Part shown: positions 8,364 through 18,856 of the stretch, piece after piece
How positions within the stretch are numbered: position 1 is the first letter of the stretch
Layout of the letters: every line of letters starts with the position of its first letter
NCBI RefSeq assembly: GCF_014647795.1
Contig: NZ_BMPW01000045.1
Span: 1-34,629, forward strand
Length of the DNA stretch: 34,629 nucleotides
Direction: 5' to 3'
DNA from: Actinoplanes campanulatus
GTDB lineage: Bacteria; Actinomycetota; Actinomycetes; Mycobacteriales; Micromonosporaceae
The notes under the pieces: generated by a model
The model's input: the letters and a program-made list of their open reading frames with translations, nothing else
The model's database searches: none
What the model was told of the DNA's origin: nothing
Position numbers and translations under genes: made by a program

Positions 8364-9548
8364 ATGCGACTTCCCATTCCCACCCTCCGCCGGACCAGGG
8401 GCGCCGAGCCCGGTCCGGTCTCCGGCGTGGCCCGGCTGGACCGGCGGACCAAGCGCCTGACCGGCCGTCTGCGGCCCGGTGAGATCGCCGTGATCGATCA
8501 CGTCGACCTGGACCGGGTCGCGGCCGACTCGCTCGTCGCCTCCGGGGTGATGGCGGTGCTCAACGCCAAGCCGTCGATCTCCGGCCGGTATCCGAATCTC
8601 GGCCCCGAGGTGCTGATCCAGGGCGGCGTGATCCTCGTCGACGACCTGGGTGAGGACGTGTTCGCCGGCCTGCGTGAGGGCCGGGTCGTCAGCATCGAGG
8701 GCGGCACCGTGCTGCTCGACGGTGAGCCGGTCGCCTCCGGTGTCCGGCAGGACGCGGAGACCGTGGCCAAGTCGATGGCCGAGGCCCGCGAGGGTCTGTC
8801 GGTGCAGCTCGAGGCGTTCGCCGCGAACACCATGGACTACCTCAAGCAGGAGCGGGACCTGCTGCTCGACGGCGTCGGCGTGCCGGACGTGCAGACCCGC
8901 ATCGGCGGCCGGCATGTGCTGATCGTGGTCCGTGGCTACGACTACAAGGAGGACCTGGAGGTTCTCCGGCCGTACATCCGGGAGTACAAGCCGGTCCTGA
9001 TCGGGGTCGACGGCGGCGCGGACGCGCTGGTGGAGAACGGCTACACCCCCGACATGATCATCGGGGACATGGACTCGGTCACCGACGACGTGCTGCGGTG
9101 CGGCGCCGAGGTGGTCGTCCACGCGTACCCGGACGGGCGCGCCCCGGGCCTGCAGCGGGTGCAGAATCTGGGTGTCGACGGGCTGACCTTCCCGGCCGCC
9201 GCCACCAGCGAGGACCTGGCGATGCTGCTCGCCGACGAGAAGGGGGCGTCCCTGATCGTGGCCGTCGGCACGCACGCGAACCTGGTCGAGTTCCTGGACA
9301 AGGGCCGCGGCGGCATGGCCTCCACCTTCCTCACCCGGCTCAAGGTCGGCGGCAAGCTGGTCGACGCCAAGGGCGTGAGCCGGCTCTACCGGCAGAGCGT
9401 CTCCGGGTCGGCGGTGCTGCTGCTGGTGCTGTCCGCGATCGCCGCGATGGCCTCGGCCGTGGCGGTCTCCACCGTGGGGAAGGCGTATCTCACCGTCGTG
9501 TCCGAGTGGTGGGACAATTTCGTCTTCCAGCTGGGCAATCTTTTCTGA
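8364..9548 (+). CDS. steA: SteA-like cytokinetic-ring/envelope protein
   Basis: 394 aa, homologous to M. tuberculosis Rv1697. The cytoplasmic part resembles thiamine pyrophosphokinase catalytic domains: GRYPNLGPEVLIQGGVILVDD, VLIGVDGGADALVENGYTPDMIIGDMDSV, then APGLQRVQNLGVDGLTFPAAATSEDLA. One transmembrane helix lies near the C-terminus (SGSAVLLLVLSAIAAMASAV), followed by a short tail. In Corynebacterium SteA works with SteB in cell separation and cell-wall hydrolase control. The start at 8364 gives MRLPIPTLRR, with AGGA 8 nt upstream; longer starts at 8307 or 8355 cannot be excluded. The steB gene follows 7 nt after the stop. Confidence 0.88.
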   Translation: MRLPIPTLRRTRGAEPGPVSGVARLDRRTKRLTGRLRPGEIAVIDHVDLDRVAADSLVASGVMAVLNAKPSISGRYPNLGPEVLIQGGVILVDDLGEDVFAGLREGRVVSIEGGTVLLDGEPVASGVRQDAETVAKSMAEAREGLSVQLEAFAANTMDYLKQERDLLLDGVGVPDVQTRIGGRHVLIVVRGYDYKEDLEVLRPYIREYKPVLIGVDGGADALVENGYTPDMIIGDMDSVTDDVLRCGAEVVVHAYPDGRAPGLQRVQNLGVDGLTFPAAATSEDLAMLLADEKGASLIVAVGTHANLVEFLDKGRGGMASTFLTRLKVGGKLVDAKGVSRLYRQSVSGSAVLLLVLSAIAAMASAVAVSTVGKAYLTVVSEWWDNFVFQLGNLF

Positions 9549-9555
9549 GGGCGTC

Positions 9556-10491
9556 GTGATCAACTTCCGGTACCACGTGGTGTCGCTCACCGCGGTGTTC
9601 CTTGCGCTGGCGATCGGCCTGGTGGTCGGCACCGCGGCGCTCAACGGCCCGGTCTCCGAGAACCTGCGGGACAACCTGGCCCAGCTCAACAAGGACAACA
9701 ACGTCCGTCGTGAGCAGGTCAACAAGCTCAACGAAGAGGTCAACCGCAACCAGGACTTCGCCAAGCAGATCGCGCCCATGCTGCTGGGCGGCGAACTGAC
9801 CGGCCGCAAGGTCGCGGTGGTGGCGATGCCCGGCGCGGACGAGCCGGCCGACGGCGTCGCCGAGATGCTGGGCGTGGCCGGCGCCACGCTCACCGCCCGG
9901 CTCCAGATCGAGGACAAGTTCCTCGACTCGAACTTCGCCACCGAGCTGCTCCAACTGGCCGACCAGTCGTCGCAGCCGAGCATCTCAGCGGCCGGGTTGC
10001 CGCAGAACAGCGACGGTGTCGAGACCGCCGGCGCCCTGCTCGCGCTCGCCCTCCAGCAGGGCAGCGGCCCGGGCCAGCCCACCCCCGGCGACGTGACCGC
10101 GGTGCTGGCCGCCTTCGCCCAGCCCGGCTACCTCACCGCCGAGGACGGCGCGACCGGCGGCGCCGAGACGATCGTGCTCGTCGCCGGGGCGCCGGCCACC
10201 GACAAGGAAGCTGACAAGAAGAGCAAGGCCGCGGTCACGGTGGCCTCCCAGTTCCACCGGAACCGGCCGCTCGTGGTCGCCGGGGACAGCGCCGGCGAGG
10301 GAAACCTGGTCTCCGCCATCCGCAGCGACCCGACCCTCGTGCAGGACATCTCCACCGTGGACAACGTGATCACCGTGCAGGGGCAGGTCGCCACCGCGCT
10401 GGTCACGGCCGAGCGGCTGGTGCAGAACAAGGTCGGCCAGTACGGCCTGGGCGCGGGCGCCACGTCCATCGTGCCGTCGGCCGCGCCCTAG
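9556..10491 (+). CDS. steB: MctB/SteB-family membrane-anchored protein
   Basis: 311 aa from a GTG start. One N-terminal transmembrane helix (VVSLTAVFLALAIGLVVGTAAL) is followed by a coiled coil (ENLRDNLAQLNKDNNVRRE) and a large extracytoplasmic domain. The family opening INFRYHVVSLTAVFLALA is diagnostic of DUF3186/MctB proteins. The mycobacterial homologue Rv1698 (MctB) affects copper efflux, and the corynebacterial homologue SteB is the partner of SteA in cell separation. The steA-steB adjacency favours the SteB role here. No cysteine or Met-rich metal site is visible, which weakens a direct copper role. Confidence 0.87.
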   Translation: MINFRYHVVSLTAVFLALAIGLVVGTAALNGPVSENLRDNLAQLNKDNNVRREQVNKLNEEVNRNQDFAKQIAPMLLGGELTGRKVAVVAMPGADEPADGVAEMLGVAGATLTARLQIEDKFLDSNFATELLQLADQSSQPSISAAGLPQNSDGVETAGALLALALQQGSGPGQPTPGDVTAVLAAFAQPGYLTAEDGATGGAETIVLVAGAPATDKEADKKSKAAVTVASQFHRNRPLVVAGDSAGEGNLVSAIRSDPTLVQDISTVDNVITVQGQVATALVTAERLVQNKVGQYGLGAGATSIVPSAAP

Positions 10492-10502
10492 CCGCGCCCG
10501 TC

Positions 10503-10516
10503 TAGACTCTGCGGCC
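10503..10516 (+). promoter_or_regulatory. Candidate leaderless promoter of the envelope module
   Basis: TAGACT at 10503-10508 lies 8 nt before ATG 10517 and no Shine-Dalgarno sequence is present. If real, the four genes to 16386 form a transcription unit of their own. Confidence 0.45.
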
Positions 10517-11347
10517 ATGGCCTACCTCCGCTCCTTCGGCATCGGCGCCTCGGTCGCGCGGGCCGCACTCGACTGGGTGCGCAACGACCCGAAAGCGGGC
10601 GGGCTGCGCCGGACCAACTTCCACGGGCGGACCGTGACGCTCGCCGGTGGCCCGGCCCTCGCGGTCGGCGCCACGGTCGGCGCGGCCTCCGGCGCCCGGA
10701 CCGGGCGGCTCGCCGCGGCGGCGGTCGCGGCCGGGGCGGTCAGCGGGGCGGTCGGCTTCTACGACGACATCGTCGGCAACCGGCCGGAGCAGAAGGCGGC
10801 GAAGGGCTTCGCCGGGCACCTCGGCGCGCTGCGGGAGGGGCGGGTCACCAGTGGGCTCGTCAAGATCGCGGGGGTGGGCGCGGCCGGGCTCGCCGCGTCC
10901 GCGCTGATCGGCAGCGGCCGGTCGACACGGGCCGGGCGCGGCTTCGACGTGCTGCTCGGCGCCGGGGTGATCGCCGGGGCGGCCAATCTGCTCAACCTGC
11001 TGGACCTGCGGCCCGGCCGGGCGATCAAGGCCGGGCTGATCGCCGGGGCGCCGCTCGCGGTCGGGCGCAACGCGTCGATGACCGCCGGCACCCTCGGCGC
11101 GGGGGCGGCGCTGCTGCCCGCCGACCTGGGCGAGGAGATCATGCTCGGTGACGCCGGGGCGAATGCGCTGGGCGCGCTGCTCGGGGTGGCGCTGGTCGCC
11201 CGCAGCGGGACGGCCGGGCGGGTCGCCGCGCTGGCCGCGCTGGCGGGGCTGACCGCGGCCAGCGAGAAGGTCAGCTTCACCAAGGTCATCCAGGACACGC
11301 CGTGGCTGCGGGCCATCGACGAGCTCGGCCGCCGGCCACCGGCGTGA
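10517..11347 (+). CDS. MraY/WecA-like phosphoglycosyltransferase family protein
   Basis: 276 aa integral membrane protein, shorter than typical MraY/WecA (about 320-360). Recognisable elements in order are FHGRTVTLAGGPAL (in place of the usual PRxGG loop), the Asp pair in GFYDDIVG, a Lys-bearing loop in KAAKGFAGHLGALREGRV, NLLNLLDLRPGRAIK (variant of NxxNxxDG) and LGDAGANALGALLG (GDxGS-like). These are the polyprenyl-phosphate N-acetylhexosamine-1-phosphate transferase landmarks, so the protein probably moves a sugar-phosphate from a UDP-sugar to a lipid carrier. Substrate unknown. It overlaps the flippase gene by 4 bp (GTGA). The family call is fairly safe; catalytic activity is inferred. 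Confidence 0.7.
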   Translation: MAYLRSFGIGASVARAALDWVRNDPKAGGLRRTNFHGRTVTLAGGPALAVGATVGAASGARTGRLAAAAVAAGAVSGAVGFYDDIVGNRPEQKAAKGFAGHLGALREGRVTSGLVKIAGVGAAGLAASALIGSGRSTRAGRGFDVLLGAGVIAGAANLLNLLDLRPGRAIKAGLIAGAPLAVGRNASMTAGTLGAGAALLPADLGEEIMLGDAGANALGALLGVALVARSGTAGRVAALAALAGLTAASEKVSFTKVIQDTPWLRAIDELGRRPPA

Positions 11348-12948
11348 CCAAGCCCGCCTCACCTGCTGTGGCTTCTTCACCCCTTCGGGGTACGGGCGCC
11401 AGGCTCGCCGGCGCGGCCGCGCTGATCTCGGTGCTCACGATCCTGGCGCGGCTCGCCGGGTTCGGGCGGACCGCGGTGTTCTTCTACACCGTCGGCGACG
11501 ACAGCCTGGCCGACGTCTACCTCGCCACCAACCTGGTGCCGAACATCGTCTTCGAACTCGCGGCGGGCGGGGCGCTGGCCAGCCTCGTGGTGCCGCTGCT
11601 CGCCGGAGCGGTCGCCGCCGGGGATCGCCGACGGGTCGACCGGGTCGTGTCGGCGCTGCTCACGTGGGTGATCGTGCTCACCGTACCCCTGGCGGTCCTG
11701 GTTTTTCTGATCTCCGGGCCGATCACCGGGCTCTTCGACATCGCGCCGGAGCATCACGAGACCGCCGCCCAAATGTTGCGGGTCTTCGCGCCGCAGCTGC
11801 CGCTCTACGGCATCGGGATCGTGCTGACCGGGGTGTTGCAGGCGCATCACCGGTTCGCCTGGCCGGTGATCGCGCCGCTGCTGTCCAGCGTGGTGGTGAT
11901 GACCGCCTATCTCACCTATGCCGGGATCGACGGCGCCGGCTCCGACTTCGCCGGGCTGAGCCGGGCCGGGGAGCTCACCCTGTCGGTGGGCACCACCCTC
12001 GGGGTGGTGGCGCTCAGTCTCTGCCTGCTGATCCCGGTGTCGCGGCTGCGGCTGCGGTTGCGGCCGTCGTTGCGGTTCCCGGGTGGCGAGGGCCGTCAGG
12101 CGGTCCGGCTCGGCTGGGCCGGCGCGGTCACGGTCGGGGCGCAGCAGGTGGTGGCCGCGCTGATCGTGGTGTTCGCGGCCCGGCAGATGGCGCCCTACAG
12201 CGGCGCGCAGACGCTGTTCCTGCTGCCGTGGGCGGTGCTCGCGGTGCCGCTCGCCACCGCGGTCTATCCGCGGCTGTCGGCGGCGGCATCCGAGGGCGAC
12301 GAGACGGGGTACGCGGCCTCGCTCTCCACGACCGCGCGTTCGGTGGTGCTGCTCGCCGGGCTCGGCACGGCCGCGCTGGCCGGGCTGGCGATCCCGATGA
12401 CGCGGCTCATGGAGGTGCCGGACGCGGTGCCCGGTGTGGTCGGCTTCGCGCCCGGGCTGCTCGGCTACGCCCTGTTCGCGCTACTCTCCCGGGCCCTGTA
12501 CGCCCGTGGCGCGACCGTGGCGGCCGCGGTCGCCTCGGCGGTGGGCTGGCTCACCGCCGGCACCGCCGTGATCGTCGCCACAGCGGTCGCCGACGGCCCG
12601 CGGGAGGTGTACGGTCTCGGGCTGGCCAACGCCATCGGCATGTCGGTCACCGGGTTGTTGCTGGTCCTGGCGGTGCGGCGGCACGCCGGGCGGGCCGCGC
12701 TCGCCGGCCTGGGCCGGGCCGCTGTGGCCGCGGTCGTGGCGGCCGCCGTGGCCGGGCTCGCCGGGTGGGGCGTGGTGCGGGCGCTGGAGGCGACGGTGTG
12801 GCCCACCCCAGGCGTGTTCGGCAGCATTGTTGCGGGCATGCTGGGCGGGGTGGCGGTCGCGAGCGTCTTCGCCGCGCTGGCCTTCGTGCTGGACCGGCGG
12901 GACATCGGCCCGCTGGTAACCGCACTTGGGCGGCGCCTGCGCCGATAG
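11344..12948 (+). CDS. murJ: MurJ/MviN-family lipid flippase
   Basis: 534 aa with about 14 predicted transmembrane helices. The conserved N-terminus reads GAAALISVLTILARLAGFGRTAVF, then ADVYLATNLVPNIVFELAAGGAL, typical of MviN proteins. Further family features are VFAPQLPLYGIGIVLTGVLQAHHRFAWPV and PLATAVYPRLS. MurJ flips lipid II across the membrane. Because the gene sits between a phosphoglycosyltransferase and a glycosyltransferase, it may instead export another undecaprenyl-linked glycan; actinobacteria often carry a further MviN gene near oriC. The GTG start overlaps the previous stop. The substrate cannot be decided from sequence. Confidence 0.85.
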   Translation: MTKPASPAVASSPLRGTGARLAGAAALISVLTILARLAGFGRTAVFFYTVGDDSLADVYLATNLVPNIVFELAAGGALASLVVPLLAGAVAAGDRRRVDRVVSALLTWVIVLTVPLAVLVFLISGPITGLFDIAPEHHETAAQMLRVFAPQLPLYGIGIVLTGVLQAHHRFAWPVIAPLLSSVVVMTAYLTYAGIDGAGSDFAGLSRAGELTLSVGTTLGVVALSLCLLIPVSRLRLRLRPSLRFPGGEGRQAVRLGWAGAVTVGAQQVVAALIVVFAARQMAPYSGAQTLFLLPWAVLAVPLATAVYPRLSAAASEGDETGYAASLSTTARSVVLLAGLGTAALAGLAIPMTRLMEVPDAVPGVVGFAPGLLGYALFALLSRALYARGATVAAAVASAVGWLTAGTAVIVATAVADGPREVYGLGLANAIGMSVTGLLLVLAVRRHAGRAALAGLGRAAVAAVVAAAVAGLAGWGVVRALEATVWPTPGVFGSIVAGMLGGVAVASVFAALAFVLDRRDIGPLVTALGRRLRR

Positions 12949-13045
12949 GCGACGTGTCCGCGCAGCCCACCGCCGACGTCGCGTGTGCCGTGGGAGGACC
13001 AGCGACCGTGCCTGCGGTCGCCGGAGGAGAGGGGTAGTCGAGGTC

Positions 13046-14158
13046 GTGAGCAGCGACGAGGAGTGGCGCGGCTCGGTCGTGCTGGTGGTCGCGTCGAGTA
13101 CCGGCGGGATCGGTCAGCACGTCGCCTCACTCGCCCGTGGGCTGGTCGCCGGAGGGTGCCGGGTGCTGGTGTGCGGGCCGGCCGCGGTGGATCAGCACTT
13201 CGGGTTCACGGCCGGCGGCATCGAGTTCGCGGTCGTGGAGATCCCGGCCGACCCCGGACCGCAGGACTCCGGCGCGATCCGGCAGCTGCGGCGGGCGATC
13301 GCCGGGCGGGACGCCGAGGTGATCCACGCGCACGGGCTGCGGGCGGCCTTCGTGGCCTCGGTCGCGCGCACCGGCGTACCCCTCGTGGTGACCTGGCACA
13401 ACGCCGTGCTCGCGCGTGGTCTCAAAGGCCAGGCCGGCGCCCTGCTGGAGCGGATCGTGGCGCGTAACGCCGTGCTGACGCTGGGCGCGTCGGAGGATCT
13501 GGTGGAGCGGGCCGTCGCGCTCGGCGCGCGCAACGCCCGGCTCGGCCCGGTCGCGACGCCGCAGCTCGCGCCGCCGAAGCGGACCCGGACGGCGGTGCGC
13601 GCCGAGTTCCGGCTGCGGGGCGAGACGCCGTTCATCCTGTCGGTCGGCCGCCTGCACCCGCAGAAGCACTACGACCTGCTGGTCGACGCCGCCGCCCGGT
13701 GGCGGGAGCTGGCGCATCCGCCGGTGGTGGCGATCGCCGGGTCCGGGCCCAGCTACATGCCGCTGGCGCAGCGGGCGTCCCGGCTGCACGCCTCGGTCCA
13801 CCTGCTCGGGCACCGCACCGACGTGCCCGACCTGCTGGCCGGCGCGGACCTCGCGGTGATCACCAGTGACTGGGAGGCACGGCAGCTGTTCGCGCAGGAG
13901 GTGCTGCACGCCGGGGTGCCGCTGGTCACCACGGCGGTCGGCGGGCTGCCCGGCCTGGTCGGCGACGCGGCGGTGCAGATTCCGCCGGGCGACCTGGACG
14001 CGCTCGACGAGGCGGTCCGGCGGCTGCTGGCCGACCCCGGGCTGCGCGCCGACTACGCGGCCCGCGGCCCGCGGCGGGCGGCCACCTGGCCGGGCGAGGC
14101 GGACGTGGTCGCCGACGTGCGCTCGGCCTACGCGGACGTCGCGGCGGTCCGGCGGTGA
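13046..14158 (+). CDS. GT-B glycosyltransferase (GT4-like)
   Basis: 370 aa. The N-terminal Rossmann domain begins VVLVVASSTGGIGQHVASLARGL and includes IHAHGLRAAFVASVARTGVPL. The C-terminal domain begins FILSVGRLHPQKHYDLLVDAA and has GHRTDVPDLLAGADLAVI, then EARQLFAQEVLHAGVPLVTTAVGGLP, the usual E-x7-E nucleotide-sugar site. No membrane helix, so it acts on the cytoplasmic face. GTG 13046 is chosen because the N-terminal strand follows at once; a purine-rich GGAGAGGGG lies further upstream. A 7-bp hairpin sits at 13002-13021 in the 97-nt gap after the flippase. It overlaps the next gene by GTGA. Probably elongates the lipid-linked sugar. Confidence 0.85.
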   Translation: MSSDEEWRGSVVLVVASSTGGIGQHVASLARGLVAGGCRVLVCGPAAVDQHFGFTAGGIEFAVVEIPADPGPQDSGAIRQLRRAIAGRDAEVIHAHGLRAAFVASVARTGVPLVVTWHNAVLARGLKGQAGALLERIVARNAVLTLGASEDLVERAVALGARNARLGPVATPQLAPPKRTRTAVRAEFRLRGETPFILSVGRLHPQKHYDLLVDAAARWRELAHPPVVAIAGSGPSYMPLAQRASRLHASVHLLGHRTDVPDLLAGADLAVITSDWEARQLFAQEVLHAGVPLVTTAVGGLPGLVGDAAVQIPPGDLDALDEAVRRLLADPGLRADYAARGPRRAATWPGEADVVADVRSAYADVAAVRR

Positions 14159-16386
14159 CCGGACCACGCAGGCTCGACCGGTTGCGGCGGGTCCGCCCAC
14201 CGGGCACCCCGCGCGGGCCGATGGCCGCCGCCTGGGTGCCGTTCGTGCTGATCGCCATGGTGGTCGCGGCGACCGTCGCCGGGCTGTCGGTTCGGCCGGC
14301 CGAACCGCAGCGGCACGGCGACGCCGACTACGTGATCGTGGCGGGCGCCGCCGGGCTGCGCTGGGAGGACCTGGACCCGCAGCGCACCCCGGCACTGTGG
14401 CAGGAGGCGACCGAGGGTTCGGTGGGCTGGCTGTCGGTCCGCTCCGGGCACGAGGTGACCTGCCCGTCGGACGGCTGGCTGACCCTGGGCGCGGGCAACT
14501 ACGCGGCCTGGGACACGCGGGCGGTGCCCGGCCGGTGCCCGGCGGCCGAACCCCGGCTCACCCAGCCGGACGGGATCGGCGCCAACCTCACCGACCAGCC
14601 GAACGTGGTCCGCACCAACCAGAACAAGCTGCCGTACGGGACCACGCCGGGTGCCCTGGCCGAGTCGGTGCGCTGCTCGGTGGCAGTCGGGCCGGGCGCC
14701 GCCATCGCCGCGGCCCGCCCGTTCGGCCGCGTCGACCGGTACGTGCCCGAGCTGCCCGAGGACCCGGCGAAACTGCTCGGCGACTGCGTGCTGAACTTCG
14801 TCGACCTCGGCACGATCACCGGGGAGGGCGCCGAGCGGGAGGCCGCCGTGGCGGCCGCCGACCGGACCCTGGCCCGGGTCCTGGCGGCCCGCCCGCCGCG
14901 CTCGCTGATGCTGATCGCCGGGCTGGCCGACACCGCGACCACCTCGCGCCTGCACGTGGCGATCGCCGAGGGCCCCGGCTGGGAGGGCGGCTGGCTCACC
15001 TCGGCCGGCACCGGCCGTGAGGGCTACCTGCAACTGGTCGACCTGGCCCCGACCGTGCTGTCGGCGCTGGGCCGGCCGGCCCCGGAGAAGCTGTTCGCCG
15101 GGTACGCGGCGACCGTCCTGCCGGGCCGCCCCGGAGACCCGGGCGAGGCGATGCAGGGCGACCGGGACGCCGACCGGCGGGCCATCGCCCAGCGCGGCGT
15201 CGCTGAGATCTTCTTCACCGTGCTGGCGATCGTGCAGCTGCTGCTGTTCGCCGCGGTGATCCCGGTGCTGATCCGGGCCCGGCGGCACGCCGGGCCGCTC
15301 GGGCCGCCGCTGCCGCCGCGCCGCCTCGTCGTGCTGGCCGAGCTGGCGCTGATCGCGGCCGGGCTGGCCATCCCGGCGGCGCTGCTGGCCGACGTGGTGC
15401 CGTGGTGGGGCAGCGAGCACCCGGCGTGGATGTTCGGGTCGGCGACGGCCGTGCTGATGGCCGGCGGGACGCTGCTGATCCGGCTGGCGCCCCGGTACGA
15501 GCGGACCCTGTGGCCGATGGCCGCGGTGGCCGCGGTCAGCGTGCTGGTGGTGGCGGTGGACCTGATCACCGGGTCGCGGTTGCAGCTCAACGGGGTGGCC
15601 GGATACTCGGCGATCCACGGGATCCGGTACGCCGGGCTGGGCAGTGTCGGCCTGGGCGTGTTCGTGGCCGGCCTGCTGCTGCTGGCCGGGTCGCTGGCGC
15701 AGTGGGTGAGCCGGCGGTGGCGTCCGCTGGTCGTGGTCACCTTCGGCGGGCTGGGCGTGGTCATGGTGGGCAGCCCGTACCTGGGCGCCGACCCGGTCGG
15801 CGCGATCGCGGTGACGGCCGGGGTGTGCGTGGCCGCGGCGATCAGCACCGGCGGCTGGCTGACCTTCCCCCGGTTCGCCTGGGCGGCGATGACCGGGGTC
15901 GCGGTGACCATCACGTTCGCGGTGCTGGACCTGAGCCGGGCGCCGTTGGAACAGGGCACGCTCGGCCGGTTCCTGACCGCGCTCGGCGACGGCACAGCCG
16001 GCCCGGCCATGCAGCGGGCCGCCGCGGCCAACGGGCTGGCGCTGCTGGACAGCCCGCTGAGCCTGCTGGCCCTGTTCGGGGCGGCGATGCTGGTGTTCTG
16101 CCAGTTCTCGCCGTGGGGCGGGCTGAACCGGGTCTACGGCCTGCATCCGGCGGTCCGGGCCGGGGTGGCCGGGACCGTGGTGGCCACCCTGATCGCCGGG
16201 GTGCTGGGCGGCACGGCGCTGGGCGTGGCCGGTGCGGCGGCCGCCGCCGCGGTGCCGGTGGCGGTTCTCACGGCGCTGCGGGTGTTGCTGCACGCCGCCG
16301 ACCGGACCCCGCCGCCGGGTGAGACCGACGGTCCGGGCGGGCCGTTGCTCCGCAAATCGGACGATGATTCGGTTCGGGTGCCGTAA
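14155..16386 (+). CDS. Large membrane protein with alkaline-phosphatase-like extracellular domain
   Basis: 743 aa. Helix 1 (about 27-46, AWVPFVLIAMVVAATVAGL) is followed by about 300 extracytoplasmic residues, then roughly 10 membrane helices from about 350 onward (FFTVLAIVQLLLFAAVIPVL, LVVLAELALIAAGLAIPAAL and others). The exterior domain looks like a divergent alkaline phosphatase/sulfatase fold: DYVIVAGAAGLRWEDLD, then ALWQEATEGSVGWLSV with a possible Thr/Ser nucleophile region, and near its end LQLVDLAPTVLSALG, the usual last helix of this fold. Canonical metal ligands are not all visible, so it may be a transferase or a non-catalytic binder. The GTG overlaps the glycosyltransferase stop. 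I infer that it modifies, ligates or senses the exported glycan. Confidence 0.7.
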   Translation: MTGPRRLDRLRRVRPPGTPRGPMAAAWVPFVLIAMVVAATVAGLSVRPAEPQRHGDADYVIVAGAAGLRWEDLDPQRTPALWQEATEGSVGWLSVRSGHEVTCPSDGWLTLGAGNYAAWDTRAVPGRCPAAEPRLTQPDGIGANLTDQPNVVRTNQNKLPYGTTPGALAESVRCSVAVGPGAAIAAARPFGRVDRYVPELPEDPAKLLGDCVLNFVDLGTITGEGAEREAAVAAADRTLARVLAARPPRSLMLIAGLADTATTSRLHVAIAEGPGWEGGWLTSAGTGREGYLQLVDLAPTVLSALGRPAPEKLFAGYAATVLPGRPGDPGEAMQGDRDADRRAIAQRGVAEIFFTVLAIVQLLLFAAVIPVLIRARRHAGPLGPPLPPRRLVVLAELALIAAGLAIPAALLADVVPWWGSEHPAWMFGSATAVLMAGGTLLIRLAPRYERTLWPMAAVAAVSVLVVAVDLITGSRLQLNGVAGYSAIHGIRYAGLGSVGLGVFVAGLLLLAGSLAQWVSRRWRPLVVVTFGGLGVVMVGSPYLGADPVGAIAVTAGVCVAAAISTGGWLTFPRFAWAAMTGVAVTITFAVLDLSRAPLEQGTLGRFLTALGDGTAGPAMQRAAAANGLALLDSPLSLLALFGAAMLVFCQFSPWGGLNRVYGLHPAVRAGVAGTVVATLIAGVLGGTALGVAGAAAAAAVPVAVLTALRVLLHAADRTPPPGETDGPGGPLLRKSDDDSVRVP

Positions 16387-16403
16387 CGGCGGCCGGCCCA
16401 CGA

Positions 16404-16432
16404 CGGGGAGGCGCATCCTAGCCGCCTCCCCG
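16404..16432 (+). terminator. Terminator upstream of pyrG
   Basis: A perfect 10-bp stem, CGGGGAGGCG (16404-16413) with CGCCTCCCCG (16423-16432) and a 9-nt loop, lies 18 nt after the stop of the membrane protein gene. No U-tract follows. Confidence 0.6.
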
Positions 16433-16519
16433 GTGGGCGCCGCACCCGGCAGGGCGTGAACAGGCCTCATCGACACGCACGCCGACCAGCCCGAACATGG
16501 CGGCCCCGGCAAACAGTGT

Positions 16520-18273
<1,754 letters not shown>

Positions 18274-18274
18274 C

Positions 18275-18850
18275 ATGGCCTTCATCCACGAGACGGTGTC
18301 CCGCGCCGAGCGGTACCACGGAGCGATCTTCTCGGTCTACACCGACCAGGTGACCATGTCCGACGGCGGCACCGCGGCCCGCGACGTGGTGGAGAACCGG
18401 GGCGCCGTCGTCGTGGTGGCCCTCGACGAGCAGGACCGGGTGGTGCTGATCCGTCAGTACCGGCATCCGGTCGGCCGGCACCTGTGGGAGCTGCCGGCCG
18501 GGCTGCGTGACGTGGTCGGCGAGGACGAGGCGCTCACCGCCGGCCGCGAACTGGCCGAGGAGGCCGACCTGGCGGCCGGGCGGATCGAGCCGCTGATCGA
18601 CCTGCACACCTCGCCCGGGTTCGCCGACGAGTTCGTCCGGGTCTTCCTGGCCCGCGACCTGTCGCCGGTGCCCGAGGCGGACCGGCACGTGCGGACCGCC
18701 GAGGAGGCCGACCTCCAGGTGCGCCGCGTCGACCTGGACGAGTGCGTCGCCATGGTCTTCCGCGGTGAGATCACCAACGCCGCGGCGGTCTGCGGTCTGC
18801 TGGCCGCCGCCCGGGCCCGCGACTCCGGCTGGACCCTGCTCGGATCCTGA
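18275..18850 (+). CDS. NUDIX hydrolase, ADP-ribose pyrophosphatase-like
   Basis: 191 aa. It corresponds to M. tuberculosis Rv1700, an ADP-ribose pyrophosphatase adjacent to pyrG. The strand RVVLIRQYRHPVGRHLWELPAG leads into the NUDIX box, about GLRDVVGEDEALTAGRELAEEADL, with the REL-x-EE metal-binding core intact. The box normally ends EEVGL or EExG; here Gly is replaced by Asp. DLHTSPGFADEFVRVFLARDL is the typical ADP-ribose recognition segment that follows the box. It starts one nucleotide after the pyrG stop, so it is in the pyrG operon. Confidence 0.9.
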   Translation: MAFIHETVSRAERYHGAIFSVYTDQVTMSDGGTAARDVVENRGAVVVVALDEQDRVVLIRQYRHPVGRHLWELPAGLRDVVGEDEALTAGRELAEEADLAAGRIEPLIDLHTSPGFADEFVRVFLARDLSPVPEADRHVRTAEEADLQVRRVDLDECVAMVFRGEITNAAAVCGLLAAARARDSGWTLLGS

Positions 18851-18856
18851 GTCCCA

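Noticed and set aside
9556-10491. Copper transporter function for the MctB/SteB protein
   Set aside because: One membrane helix and no visible metal-binding Cys/Met clusters; the SteA neighbour makes the SteB role more likely, so I did not call it a transporter.
14128-16512. 794-codon minus-strand frame
   Set aside because: Antisense shadow of the membrane protein gene; full of Gly, Arg, Gln and His with no domain.
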